Below are positions 19,000-27,746 of a stretch of DNA of 64,000 nucleotides, one piece after another. Numbering within the stretch: the stretch's first letter is position 1; each line of letters opens with the position of its first letter. Under the pieces are notes generated by a model. That model was not told the origin of the DNA. It searched no databases and saw only the letters and a list, made by a program, of their open reading frames with translations. This DNA is from Acinetobacter baylyi DSM 14961 = CIP 107474 (lineage in GTDB: Bacteria; Pseudomonadota; Gammaproteobacteria; Pseudomonadales; Moraxellaceae), in assembly GCF_000368685.1 (NCBI RefSeq), contig NZ_KB849623.1:248001-312000 (forward strand), read 5' to 3'. The translations under genes and the position numbers were made by a program.

Positions 19000-19944
19000 A
19001 TGTCTAACGAAAATCAAAAGCCACAAACTCCTACTGAGCAGGCCCAGCGTTCAGACACTCAAAGTCCTTTCCTGAATCAACCACTTCCTCAAGGTACCCC
19101 ACAAGGTCAGCAGCAATCCTTACAACAAGACCTAACCAATTCTTCTACTCGTGCTGTTCCAAAATATAACTTGCCGCGTGGTGCTGGAAAAACAGGCAAT
19201 GTCGGAGAAACAACGCACTTTGGCTACCAAACTGTCAATGCCGATGACAAAGCACAAAAAGTTGCAGAAGTTTTTCATTCGGTTGCCAGTAAATACGACA
19301 TCATGAATGACTTAATGTCTTTTGGTATCCATCGCCTATGGAAGCGTTTTGCAATCAATATGTCAGGTGTACGTCGTGGTCAGCATGTGCTGGATATTGC
19401 GGGTGGTACGGGTGATCTGGCGAAAGTTTTTAGTCGCGAAGTTGGCCCACAAGGTCATGTGGTGTTATCCGATATCAATGAATCCATGCTGAATGTAGGT
19501 CGTGACCGTCTCATTGACGCGGGATGTACCAATGTGGATTTTGTGCTGGCAAATGCTGAAACTTTAGAACCTTTTGCAGATAATAGCTTTGATCTGGTGA
19601 CCATTAGTTTTGGTTTGCGTAATGTAACCGATAAAGATGCAGCACTTGAAGCCATGTATCGCGTATTAAAGCCAGGTGGTCGCTTATTAGTGCTCGAGTT
19701 TTCTAAGCCAGTTTTCGAGCCATTTTCAAAACTTTATGACTTTTACTCGTTCACAGCTTTACCTCTTATGGGTAAACTTGTGGCAAATGATTCTGAAAGT
19801 TATAAATACCTAGCCGAATCGATTCGTATGCATCCAGATCAACGTACACTCAAGGGCATGATGGAGCAGGCAGGATTCCAGAATTGTGATTATCATAATT
19901 TAACAGGCGGTATCGTTGCCGTTCATCGTGGCTTCAAACTTTAA
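19000..19944 (+). CDS. ubiE: Ubiquinone/menaquinone biosynthesis C-methyltransferase UbiE
   Basis: SAM-dependent methyltransferase of the C2 methylation step of ubiquinone synthesis. The start at 19000 has CAGGAG upstream and is preferred over a GTG at 18976. Residues about 68-314 align by eye to the full E. coli protein: [37 protein letters not shown], the SAM motif [19 protein letters not shown], and the C-terminus [13 protein letters not shown]. The first roughly 60 residues form an extra Gln/Pro/Thr-rich, probably disordered extension absent from the 251-aa E. coli enzyme. It is first in the run ubiE-ubiJ-ubiB. Confidence 0.95.
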   Translation: MSNENQKPQTPTEQAQRSDTQSPFLNQPLPQGTPQGQQQSLQQDLTNSSTRAVPKYNLPRGAGKTGNVGETTHFGYQTVNADDKAQKVAEVFHSVASKYDIMNDLMSFGIHRLWKRFAINMSGVRRGQHVLDIAGGTGDLAKVFSREVGPQGHVVLSDINESMLNVGRDRLIDAGCTNVDFVLANAETLEPFADNSFDLVTISFGLRNVTDKDAALEAMYRVLKPGGRLLVLEFSKPVFEPFSKLYDFYSFTALPLMGKLVANDSESYKYLAESIRMHPDQRTLKGMMEQAGFQNCDYHNLTGGIVAVHRGFKL

Positions 19945-19956
19945 AAGGTTCAAACC

Positions 19957-20622
19957 ATGTGGTCGATTCTTGCGCTTGGTGCAGTCGAACGCTGTATCCA
20001 CCATATCATTGATCTGGATGCCATCACACGCATTCAGACCAATCAGTTACAAGGCAAACTACTGAGAGTTGTAACTGACAGTCCTCAGCTTTCTGTTGAT
20101 GTATTTTTTGATGAAAATAGAGTTCGTCTTGAACCGACTGTGACTGGACAAAGTCAAACTCCTTCTATTTTTGAACAACGACCATTTGATCCTCAGTATA
20201 AAATGACAGATGCAACTGCAACCTTGCATGTGAAAAATATCGTTGAGTTAGTTAAACTTTTGTTCAACGATCCAGATCAAATTGGCAATATTCCAGTCGA
20301 GGGTGACTATCATCTATTGCAGGATATTCAGAAAATCATGCAGCAGTCTGAACCCGATCTGGCGGCGCACTTAAGCCCCTGGATTGGACCTGCCCTAGCG
20401 CATGAGTTAGGTAAAATTCGGCTTGCGCCACAGCAACTCAAACGATCCATGCAAAGCCATCTGTTTTTTGTGGAAGATGCTTTAAAAGAAGATAGTGGTC
20501 TGTTTGCACCTCGCTGGCAAATGGACGATCTACAGCATGCCACTCGCCAGCTCAATCAAGAGCTTGATCGTGTTGAAGCCAGACTGCAACAGCTCAACCT
20601 GCAATTACAATCAGACAACTAG
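19957..20622 (+). CDS. ubiJ: Ubiquinone biosynthesis accessory factor UbiJ (SCP2 domain)
   Basis: UbiJ carries an SCP2 lipid-binding fold and helps the soluble complex that modifies ubiquinone intermediates. The 221-aa product begins MWSILALGAVERCIHHIIDLD and continues with LQGKLLRVV...LSVDVFFDENRVRLEP, an SCP2-like pattern. The tail (QLNQELDRVEARLQQLNLQLQ) is a predicted coiled coil, as in known UbiJ. It lies 12 bp after ubiE and 13 bp before ubiB, the conserved order in gamma-proteobacteria. Identification rests on pattern plus synteny. Confidence 0.88.
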   Translation: MWSILALGAVERCIHHIIDLDAITRIQTNQLQGKLLRVVTDSPQLSVDVFFDENRVRLEPTVTGQSQTPSIFEQRPFDPQYKMTDATATLHVKNIVELVKLLFNDPDQIGNIPVEGDYHLLQDIQKIMQQSEPDLAAHLSPWIGPALAHELGKIRLAPQQLKRSMQSHLFFVEDALKEDSGLFAPRWQMDDLQHATRQLNQELDRVEARLQQLNLQLQSDN

Positions 20623-20635
20623 GTGATATTTTATT

Positions 20636-22255
20636 ATGGTTCCGCACGTTTCACGGTTACTCGAACTCTGGCGTATTGCTGCACATTATCGGCTCGACAC
20701 CCTGTTTCCTGCGGAAGAATTGCCTGCCAAAGCCCGCCATGCGATTAATCTAATCAAGCTACATCCCGCAGCATGGTCCAGTCGTGAACGAAAAAACCCG
20801 CTTAAACTCAAAGAAGCACTTGAGGATATGGGGCCGTTGGCAATTAAATTAGGACAATTGCTTTCCACCCGACGCGATCTTATTCCGCCAGAAATCTTGT
20901 CTCAACTGGTTTTACTTCAAGATCAAGTGAAACCTTTTGATCCCCAAATTGCAAAACAGCGGATTCAAGATTCTTTAAAAGCAGAGGTCAATACTCTCTT
21001 TGCTCGCTTTGATGAGCAACCACTTGCAGCCGCATCGATTGCTCAGGTTCATACCGCAGCACTATTCGATGGCCGAGAAGTGATTGTTAAAGTCACGCGT
21101 CCCAATATACGCACACAAATTCTGCAAGATTTTGAAATTATTTCATGGCTAGGTCAATCACTAGAAAGTCGACTTGAAGCAGCTCGTGCGCTGCACCTGA
21201 GTGAAATTATTCAAGACTATCGTCAGATTATTCTCAATGAGCTTGATCTTACGTTAGAGGCAGATAATACGCGGCGCATGCGACATTACTTTACTGGCTC
21301 CAGTATGATGTATGTGCCTGAAGTGTATATGGACAGTAAAGATGTCATGGTCGCCGAACGAATCACTGGCGTGCCTATTTCGGATACAGCCACATTTGAT
21401 CGTTTGGGAATGAATCGCGCGGATCTAGCAGAAAAAGGATTAACTATCTTTTTCACTCAGGTTTTCCGAGATAACTTTTTCCATGCCGATATGCACCCTG
21501 GCAATGTGTTTGTTGAGACCATTAATCCCGCCAACCCACGCTTTATTGCACTGGATTGTGCAATTATGGGGGAACTCTCCAAGCACGACCAGATGACCGT
21601 TGCTCGCATGCTATTGGCGGTCATGAACAACAACTTTATGCAGTTAATCCAGATTGTACATCAAGCTGGATGGATTCCACCTGGCACAGATCAAGATGCT
21701 TTAGCCCGTGAAATGCGTCGTACTGTTGGACCGATGGTTTCCAAACCAATGGATCAACTGGATTTTGCTGGAATTTTACTGCAAGTGATGGATATTGCAC
21801 GCCGCTTTCATCTGGAAATTCCACCACAATTGATGTTATTGCTGAAAACACTGGTACATGTTGAAGGACTCGGAACAGATCTTTATCCTCAACTGGATAT
21901 CTGGAAACTGGCCAAACCCATTTTGACCGAATGGGTCAAATCTAATATGAACCCAGTCAAGAATATCAAGGAAATTGGACAACAAATTCCTGATTTATTG
22001 TTAGGTGCACAGGATTTACCTACCTTACTGATTGACAGTTTAAATGGTTTAAAAAATCAGTCTGCCTGGCAGGATCGTCAAGTTCGGGAATTACAGCAAT
22101 TACGTTTGCAAATGGAACATCAGCAAAAGCGTAGCTGGATTTTTGGCAGTATCATTGCCATCCTATTGAGTATTGCCATCATTGCACCATGGTATATTTC
22201 GATTGTCTTGATTACGCTCACTATCTTGCTATCGATCTGGCGAATCGTTAAATAA
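20636..22255 (+). CDS. ubiB: Ubiquinone biosynthesis regulatory protein kinase-like UbiB
   Basis: ABC1/ADCK-type atypical kinase needed for ubiquinone synthesis, anchored in the inner membrane. The 539-aa protein has the family KxGQ-type motif (IKLGQLLSTR), the Ala-rich nucleotide loop (AAASIAQVH), the catalytic Lys in VIVKVTRP, ELDLTLEADN, the HADMHPGN loop and a metal-binding Asp in ALDCAIMGELS. Two C-terminal hydrophobic helices (about residues 497-535) anchor it. Length is close to the E. coli protein (546 aa). Confidence 0.95.
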   Translation: MVPHVSRLLELWRIAAHYRLDTLFPAEELPAKARHAINLIKLHPAAWSSRERKNPLKLKEALEDMGPLAIKLGQLLSTRRDLIPPEILSQLVLLQDQVKPFDPQIAKQRIQDSLKAEVNTLFARFDEQPLAAASIAQVHTAALFDGREVIVKVTRPNIRTQILQDFEIISWLGQSLESRLEAARALHLSEIIQDYRQIILNELDLTLEADNTRRMRHYFTGSSMMYVPEVYMDSKDVMVAERITGVPISDTATFDRLGMNRADLAEKGLTIFFTQVFRDNFFHADMHPGNVFVETINPANPRFIALDCAIMGELSKHDQMTVARMLLAVMNNNFMQLIQIVHQAGWIPPGTDQDALAREMRRTVGPMVSKPMDQLDFAGILLQVMDIARRFHLEIPPQLMLLLKTLVHVEGLGTDLYPQLDIWKLAKPILTEWVKSNMNPVKNIKEIGQQIPDLLLGAQDLPTLLIDSLNGLKNQSAWQDRQVRELQQLRLQMEHQQKRSWIFGSIIAILLSIAIIAPWYISIVLITLTILLSIWRIVK

Positions 22256-22313
22256 TGGATCATGAGGTGAAGCGCTGATTCAAACTTCACCTCAAATATT
22301 AAATACCCCTACA

Positions 22314-23585
22314 ATGAAAAAAATAAATAAGATTGCCATTATCGGTGCTGGTACAGCAGGTTTAGCAACTGCCATTTTATTTGCACGGCAAGAAATTCAG
22401 GTGACACTCTTTGAAAAAGCCGAACAACTACAACCCGTTGGTGCAGGATTATTATTACAACCTGCAGGACTCGCAGTTTTTGAACATTTAGGCATCTTGG
22501 AAAACACTTTAATACTCGGTGCGATGGTCACAGGCCTTGAAGGACGTCTGGCCAATCAACGCTTACTGGTCAATAGTCACTACCGTGAAGTACATGACAA
22601 GTATTATGGCATCGGAATTCATCGGGCAACACTATGCCATGTCTTGAAATCAAAGCTGGAAGCGTATGACGCTTATGTCTCATGGAAAATGGGACACGAG
22701 GTGAATCGATTAAGTGAGCACAACCATGGCATTACAGTCTATGGTCAATATCAAATGCAGGATTTTGAAGAAAATTTTGATGCTGTTATCATTGCCAATG
22801 GTGCTCGTAGCCATTTAAGACCTCAAGCCTGGGTCAAAGTTGATCGGCCTTATCCCTGGGGTGCGGTATGGAATATTGTGCCCGAATGTCAAATTTTAGA
22901 TACCCAGATTCTGCATCAATTTTATGATCGTTCACAAATCATGATGGGTATTTTGCCTACAGGTGCAATTCCCGAAAAACCGCATCAACGACTTTCCAGT
23001 ATATTCTGGAGTTTACCTACTCGTCAGCTTGATCAATTTTTAAACCATCCAAATAAGCTTAATGATTTAATTCATCAAATTTCATCTCGCTGGACACCTG
23101 TCTCCCACTGGTTAGAGCAAATCACACAAAATCAATCCAGCTCATCTTGGTTATCGGCACAGTATCGTGATGTGGTGATGTCAAAATTTGGGCAAGGACG
23201 TCTTGGTGTTATTGGAGATGCCGCACATGCCATGAGCCCTCAATTAGGGCAAGGTGCGAATATGGCATTACTTGATGCATGGGCATTGGGGCAGGCATTA
23301 CAACAATTTCCAGACCATCGTATCGAATGGAACAAATTTTGGCAGCACTATCATCAACTTCGCTACAGCTCTACTCAGTTTTATCAGTCCTTGAGTCGCC
23401 TACTGACCCCACTTTATCAATCAGATTCTGCCTGGACTGGCCCATTTCGCGATTTTAGCTTTTACTGGATGTATCAGATTCCCTATCTGCGTAAACAAAT
23501 GGCCATCACAATTTCGGGATTAAAAACCAATCCCCTGCATCATCTCGATTATTCAGATGTTGCTCAATATAAGTCAAAAATCTGA
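22314..23585 (+). CDS. FAD-dependent aromatic monooxygenase (PF01494-type)
   Basis: A 423-aa flavoprotein monooxygenase. The N-terminal Rossmann motif is IIGAGTAGLATAILFARQ, with the ribose-binding Glu in FEKAEQL. The second FAD motif is GRLGVIGDAAHAMSPQLGQGANMALLDAWALGQAL. These are hallmarks of the family containing UbiH/UbiI/UbiF hydroxylases, salicylate hydroxylases and related enzymes. It lies 58 bp after ubiB on the same strand, which hints at a role in ubiquinone ring hydroxylation. The substrate cannot be read from sequence, and a catabolic or antibiotic-modifying enzyme is equally possible. Confidence 0.8.
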   Translation: MKKINKIAIIGAGTAGLATAILFARQEIQVTLFEKAEQLQPVGAGLLLQPAGLAVFEHLGILENTLILGAMVTGLEGRLANQRLLVNSHYREVHDKYYGIGIHRATLCHVLKSKLEAYDAYVSWKMGHEVNRLSEHNHGITVYGQYQMQDFEENFDAVIIANGARSHLRPQAWVKVDRPYPWGAVWNIVPECQILDTQILHQFYDRSQIMMGILPTGAIPEKPHQRLSSIFWSLPTRQLDQFLNHPNKLNDLIHQISSRWTPVSHWLEQITQNQSSSSWLSAQYRDVVMSKFGQGRLGVIGDAAHAMSPQLGQGANMALLDAWALGQALQQFPDHRIEWNKFWQHYHQLRYSSTQFYQSLSRLLTPLYQSDSAWTGPFRDFSFYWMYQIPYLRKQMAITISGLKTNPLHHLDYSDVAQYKSKI

Positions 23586-23753
23586 TTATTTATATCAAGC
23601 TTGAGATCAAGATATCGCTGAAGTCGATGAACTTCACTACAAAAAAGATGACTTTTTTTTCGCAAATCTGGTGAGATGCCGTACACTATATAGCTGTCTT
23701 TCTAGGCAGTCCGATCAACCTTTTTATATTTCCTTTAATTTTGGTGATGTCTC

Positions 23754-24527
23754 ATGAACAACGTGCAATGGCTCGATGAAGTAAAATTTAACGAACAAGG
23801 ATTAATCCCGGCCATCGCTCAGCATCATCAAACTGGACGTATATTAATGGTCGCGTGGATGAATCGTGAATCGCTGGCACTTACAGCCGAAAAGAAAGAG
23901 GCTGTATATTATTCACGTTCACGCCAAAAATTATGGCATAAAGGTGAAGAATCAGGCCACTTTCAGACCGTTTATGAAATTCGTCTGGATTGCGATGGCG
24001 ATGTGATTATTTTACAGATTGAACAACATGGCGGCATCGCCTGCCATACTGGCCGTGAATCTTGTTTTTATCGTAAGCTTACTCCGCAAGGTTGGGAGAT
24101 TGTCGATGCGCAGTTAAAAGACCCTACTGCGATTTATGGTCAATCGGCTAAGGTTGAAGCGCATGATCATGGTCATTCAAACGAACAGGTGGATGTATTA
24201 TCATATCTCGGTCAATTAATGCAGCAACGTAAGCAAGCAACAGCCGACAGCTCATATATCGCCAGCCTTTATCAAAAAGGACTCAATAAGATTCTTGAAA
24301 AAGTTGGCGAGGAAAATATTGAAACGATTATTGCAGCCAAAGATTATGCTGCCGAACCGACTCAAGAACATTTAAATGATTTAATCTATGAAACTGCCGA
24401 TATGTGGTTTCATAGTATTGTCATGCTCGGCTATTTCGATCTTACGCCACAAGCCGTTTTGGATGAGCTTGCTCGCCGTCAGGGTTTATCAGGTCTTGTT
24501 GAAAAAGCCAATCGCAATCAAGGATAA
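23754..24527 (+). CDS. hisIE: Bifunctional phosphoribosyl-AMP cyclohydrolase / phosphoribosyl-ATP pyrophosphatase
   Basis: Catalyses steps 2 and 3 of histidine biosynthesis. The HisI part (about residues 1-115) has [27 protein letters not shown], a metal-binding DCDGD and [15 protein letters not shown]. The HisE part (about 145-257) has [31 protein letters not shown] and [14 protein letters not shown]. At 257 aa it is a fused form, as in E. coli HisIE. No other his genes are nearby. The helicase gene begins 10 bp downstream and may be cotranscribed. Confidence 0.93.
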   Translation: MNNVQWLDEVKFNEQGLIPAIAQHHQTGRILMVAWMNRESLALTAEKKEAVYYSRSRQKLWHKGEESGHFQTVYEIRLDCDGDVIILQIEQHGGIACHTGRESCFYRKLTPQGWEIVDAQLKDPTAIYGQSAKVEAHDHGHSNEQVDVLSYLGQLMQQRKQATADSSYIASLYQKGLNKILEKVGEENIETIIAAKDYAAEPTQEHLNDLIYETADMWFHSIVMLGYFDLTPQAVLDELARRQGLSGLVEKANRNQG

Positions 24528-24536
24528 AAATTACCT

Positions 24537-26039
24537 GTGTCGAGTATAGAAAAACCGAAGGCAACCTATGAACAAGCAACCGCAATTGATAATGCACGTC
24601 TAGGTGAATCCTTTAAGGTCATTGCCTATGCTGGTACAGGTAAAACAACAACCTTGCAAATGATTAGTGATGCCATGCCCGAGCGGCGTGGCATGTATCT
24701 AGCATTTAATAAAGCCATTGCCAGTGAAGCACAACAAAAATTCCATCGTCATGTCGATTGTCGTACCTTTCACTCTCTGGCTTTTCGTAGTGTACCGCGT
24801 GGGGTCACCGACAAATTGCGGTTACCGCGTCTGAGTCCAAGCTTTATGGCAAAAGATTATCGACTGGAGCCGATTACCTTGCGTCGTTTGATGGGTGGAC
24901 GTTATGAAAAATATGTGCTGATGCCAAGCCGTTTAGCTAGTCTGGTCGCCAACACCGTCAGTTATTTCTGCTCAACCAATTCTCAATATCCTGCGCCACG
25001 TCATATTCAGGCACCAAGCTGGTTACATCCAGACGATCTTACCCAGTTACAGCAACATTTATATCCCGCTATTGAGCGACGCTGGCTTGAGTCTATTGAT
25101 CCCCAGCATCAGGCAGGTATCGGACATGATATTTATCTCAAGCTGTGGGCTTTATCTGAACCGAACATTCCAGCCGATTATGTCTTATTTGATGAGGCAC
25201 AGGATGCTGATCCACTCATGCTGGGTATTTTACTTAAGCAAAGAAATACCCAAGTAATTTATGTGGGTGATGCGCATCAGCAAATTTATGCATGGCGTGG
25301 TGCCGTTAATGCAATGCAGCAGCTTCCATTGCCCGAGTCCAGACTTACCACCTCTTTTCGTTTTGGTGAAAGCATTGCCAATGTTGCCAATTACCTGCTC
25401 AATGGTCTAGATGAAACTATTCCCCTGCTTGGCAATCCAGATCTGAATTCCAAAGTCGTCAATAAGCCACATACCAAACAACGTGATGCGATTTTATGCC
25501 GTACCAATGCGCGAGCGATGGAATTATTGCTGGCAGGTTTAGTACATGGCGACAAAGTCAGCTTGCAAGCAGATCACAATAAACTGAACCGTTTTGTTGA
25601 TGCGGCCAGTCTACTCAAGCAAGGTAAACGCGTAACCGATGTGCCAGAGCTGGCCTGGTTTAACTCTTGGCATGATGTGCATGAATACTGTGAAACCAAT
25701 GATGGGAGTGATATCAAGCCACTGGTTAAACTGGTCGATGATCACGGAACAGCCCCTTTAAAACACGCGTTATCCAAAATCACGCCAATTGAGCAGGCCG
25801 ATTATGTCATTTCTACAGCGCATAAAGCAAAAGGTCTGGAATGGAATCGTGTCCATCTGGAAGATGATTACCAATTTAAAATTAATCAACTTGAACATAA
25901 AATCAGTGATGAAGAGCTCCGTTTACTGTACGTTGCCTGTACACGTGCTAAAGTAAGTCTCAATATTCATCATATTTATGACCTCGTACAACAGCTTAAG
26001 CTTCGAGCACCTCAGAGTTTGCGTACGTCCGTCGTTTAA
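24537..26039 (+). CDS. UvrD/FBH1-like superfamily 1 helicase
   Basis: A 500-aa single-stranded-DNA translocase/helicase. Motifs: Walker A AYAGTGKT at residues 30-37, motif Ia region MYLAFNKAIASEA, TFHSLAFRS, Walker B FDEAQDAD near 218-225, motif III VGDAHQQIYAWRGA near 243-256, STAHKAKGLEWNRVHLEDD near 430-448, and motif VI LLYVACTRAK. It resembles the compact helicases around FBH1 and the GajB subunit of Gabija rather than full-length UvrD or Rep. GTG at 24537 is the likely start. The AAA ATPase gene follows after 12 bp, so the two may work together. Confidence 0.88.
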   Translation: MSSIEKPKATYEQATAIDNARLGESFKVIAYAGTGKTTTLQMISDAMPERRGMYLAFNKAIASEAQQKFHRHVDCRTFHSLAFRSVPRGVTDKLRLPRLSPSFMAKDYRLEPITLRRLMGGRYEKYVLMPSRLASLVANTVSYFCSTNSQYPAPRHIQAPSWLHPDDLTQLQQHLYPAIERRWLESIDPQHQAGIGHDIYLKLWALSEPNIPADYVLFDEAQDADPLMLGILLKQRNTQVIYVGDAHQQIYAWRGAVNAMQQLPLPESRLTTSFRFGESIANVANYLLNGLDETIPLLGNPDLNSKVVNKPHTKQRDAILCRTNARAMELLLAGLVHGDKVSLQADHNKLNRFVDAASLLKQGKRVTDVPELAWFNSWHDVHEYCETNDGSDIKPLVKLVDDHGTAPLKHALSKITPIEQADYVISTAHKAKGLEWNRVHLEDDYQFKINQLEHKISDEELRLLYVACTRAKVSLNIHHIYDLVQQLKLRAPQSLRTSVV

Positions 26040-26051
26040 AGTGAGACGCTT

Positions 26052-27419
26052 ATGAAGTTAAAGTCGATTCATTTAAAACATACTGGCCCTTTTCAGGATT
26101 TGCATGTTGAGTTTGACTATGCGCATAAGCCCATTACGCTAATTTTAGGCGAACAGGCTGTGGGCAAAACCACTCTGCTCAAGCATATTTTTCAGGCATT
26201 AAGCTGGTTTCCTGCTCGCTTTAAAGATAGTCGTACCGCAGGCATTGTGACGCTGGATCAGGATATTTCCTTTCAAAAAACCCAGTCTAAAACTGCGATT
26301 TCAGTTCACTTTCCTGCTGAATTAGGTGTTTTATCAGACGCCAGTGACATCTCAAATCAGGATCAGAGCAGTTGTTCATGGCGGCTCTATAAAACTCTGA
26401 CTGCTAGTGGTACTGGATTTAGCCAAGTTGAAACCCAACAACTCGAACAAATGGTTGAACTATATCAACACGCGATCAAACAAGATCCGTTGCAAAGCTT
26501 GCCTGTCATTGCTTATTATCCAGCTGACCGCTTTATCAATGAAATCAACTTACTCAGCAAAAATATTCCGGCAGTCTTCCAGCCAAGTGCAGCTTATGAT
26601 ATTTCAATACTGCCATTTACCACCTTTGCACGCTTCTTTGAATGGTTAAGAGAAGTCAGTGATATTGAAAATGCGCAGGCAGCCCAGCTTTTACAACAGC
26701 TTACTCAGCAAAATGCCATAGACAATGAGCAAGATGTGCAACAACTGTTGTTTCATGCCCAGGCACAACTTAAAACACCGCACTTGCAAGCACTCAAAAA
26801 TAGTTTGCAGCATATTTTCCCTGATTTGACTGATTTTTATCTTGAATATCATCCAAAATTGCAGCTTATGGTCTGTTATCAAGATCAAATCATCCAATAT
26901 CAACAACTGTCTAATTCACTTAAAATCTGGATTGCCTTAATTGGTGATTTGGTTAGACGCTTATGTTTGCTCAATCCTTTAAGTTTATATCCATGTCTGG
27001 AAGGTGAAGGCATTATCCTGATTGATCAGATTGATACTCAACTCGATCAAATGCTATCGCGTGAAATTCTAATTCGTTTAAACCAGGCTTTCCCTCAAGT
27101 CCAGATCATTGCCACAGGTAATCGGGATGAATTACTTGAGCATACCACATCCTATCAGTGCTATAAACTTTCACATCAGGGGATTGTTCCTATTGAGTTA
27201 GGGCAACCAACTAAACTCTATGATGAAATTTATAGTCACTTGTTTGATGAAACATCAGCAGATACTGGATTAATCACCAGCCTAAGTTCATTTACGACAG
27301 AAAATTTTGATCAGCTGCTTAGTCAAATTGAATATTTAACAGAAGATCAAAAAGCCGCCATTATTCGCCTGATCAAGCCTGACTCTGCAACCGAACAAGA
27401 TGCTTCAGATCATGCATAA
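26052..27419 (+). CDS. AAA/ABC-type ATPase (COG3950-like), partner of the helicase gene
   Basis: A 455-aa ATPase with an SMC/RecF-like head: N-terminal LKSIHLKHTGPFQDLHVEF, Walker A GEQAVGKT at residues 33-40, the YYPADR block at 155-160, a signature-like YQQLSNSLKIWIALIGDL near 283-300, and Walker B IILIDQID at 321-328. The fold resembles OLD-family and COG3950 ATPases. The remaining C-terminus (about 345-455) shows no TOPRIM nuclease motif. Conserved coupling to a helicase could mean DNA repair or phage defence. The function is unknown. Confidence 0.8.
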   Translation: MKLKSIHLKHTGPFQDLHVEFDYAHKPITLILGEQAVGKTTLLKHIFQALSWFPARFKDSRTAGIVTLDQDISFQKTQSKTAISVHFPAELGVLSDASDISNQDQSSCSWRLYKTLTASGTGFSQVETQQLEQMVELYQHAIKQDPLQSLPVIAYYPADRFINEINLLSKNIPAVFQPSAAYDISILPFTTFARFFEWLREVSDIENAQAAQLLQQLTQQNAIDNEQDVQQLLFHAQAQLKTPHLQALKNSLQHIFPDLTDFYLEYHPKLQLMVCYQDQIIQYQQLSNSLKIWIALIGDLVRRLCLLNPLSLYPCLEGEGIILIDQIDTQLDQMLSREILIRLNQAFPQVQIIATGNRDELLEHTTSYQCYKLSHQGIVPIELGQPTKLYDEIYSHLFDETSADTGLITSLSSFTTENFDQLLSQIEYLTEDQKAAIIRLIKPDSATEQDASDHA

Positions 27420-27746
27420 TAATTCGCCGTTATAATTTACAAATCTAATCATTTAATATATTATGATTGAAATTACCTATTATTGAGTAACACTTGAAAT
27501 TACAGGCTATAGAGCCTTAAGTAGTTGATAATGTTATTTTCATGTAATGATTTTAGGACAGTTAAATCTCTATCCTGTATACTGACTTTGTTCTTAAAAT
27601 TTTATTTGTCAAGTTGCGCAATACAGCTTGTATTTTTTCTCTTTGTTCTATTTTGGTTTTTAAGTGATCAACCTTTGGAAGGCTCTTTGTCATCCTGAAT
27701 CGCTTAAAAGATAAGATTCACGTTTAGGCTTCGCCTAACTCATGAC
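27420..27746. other. Intergenic leader before the Mrp antiporter operon
   Basis: About 330 bp of AT-rich DNA with no gene. Two weak promoter candidates for the antiporter operon were seen: a TATACT hexamer near 27580 and a TTGTCA...TGTATT pair with 17-bp spacing near 27608-27636. Neither is convincing alone. No riboswitch-like or terminator structure was recognised. Confidence 0.35.

Noticed and set aside
24537..27419. Annotating the helicase/ATPase pair outright as Gabija
   Set aside because: The ATPase lacks a visible TOPRIM nuclease, the order is reversed and the context is housekeeping. Kept as a hypothesis only.
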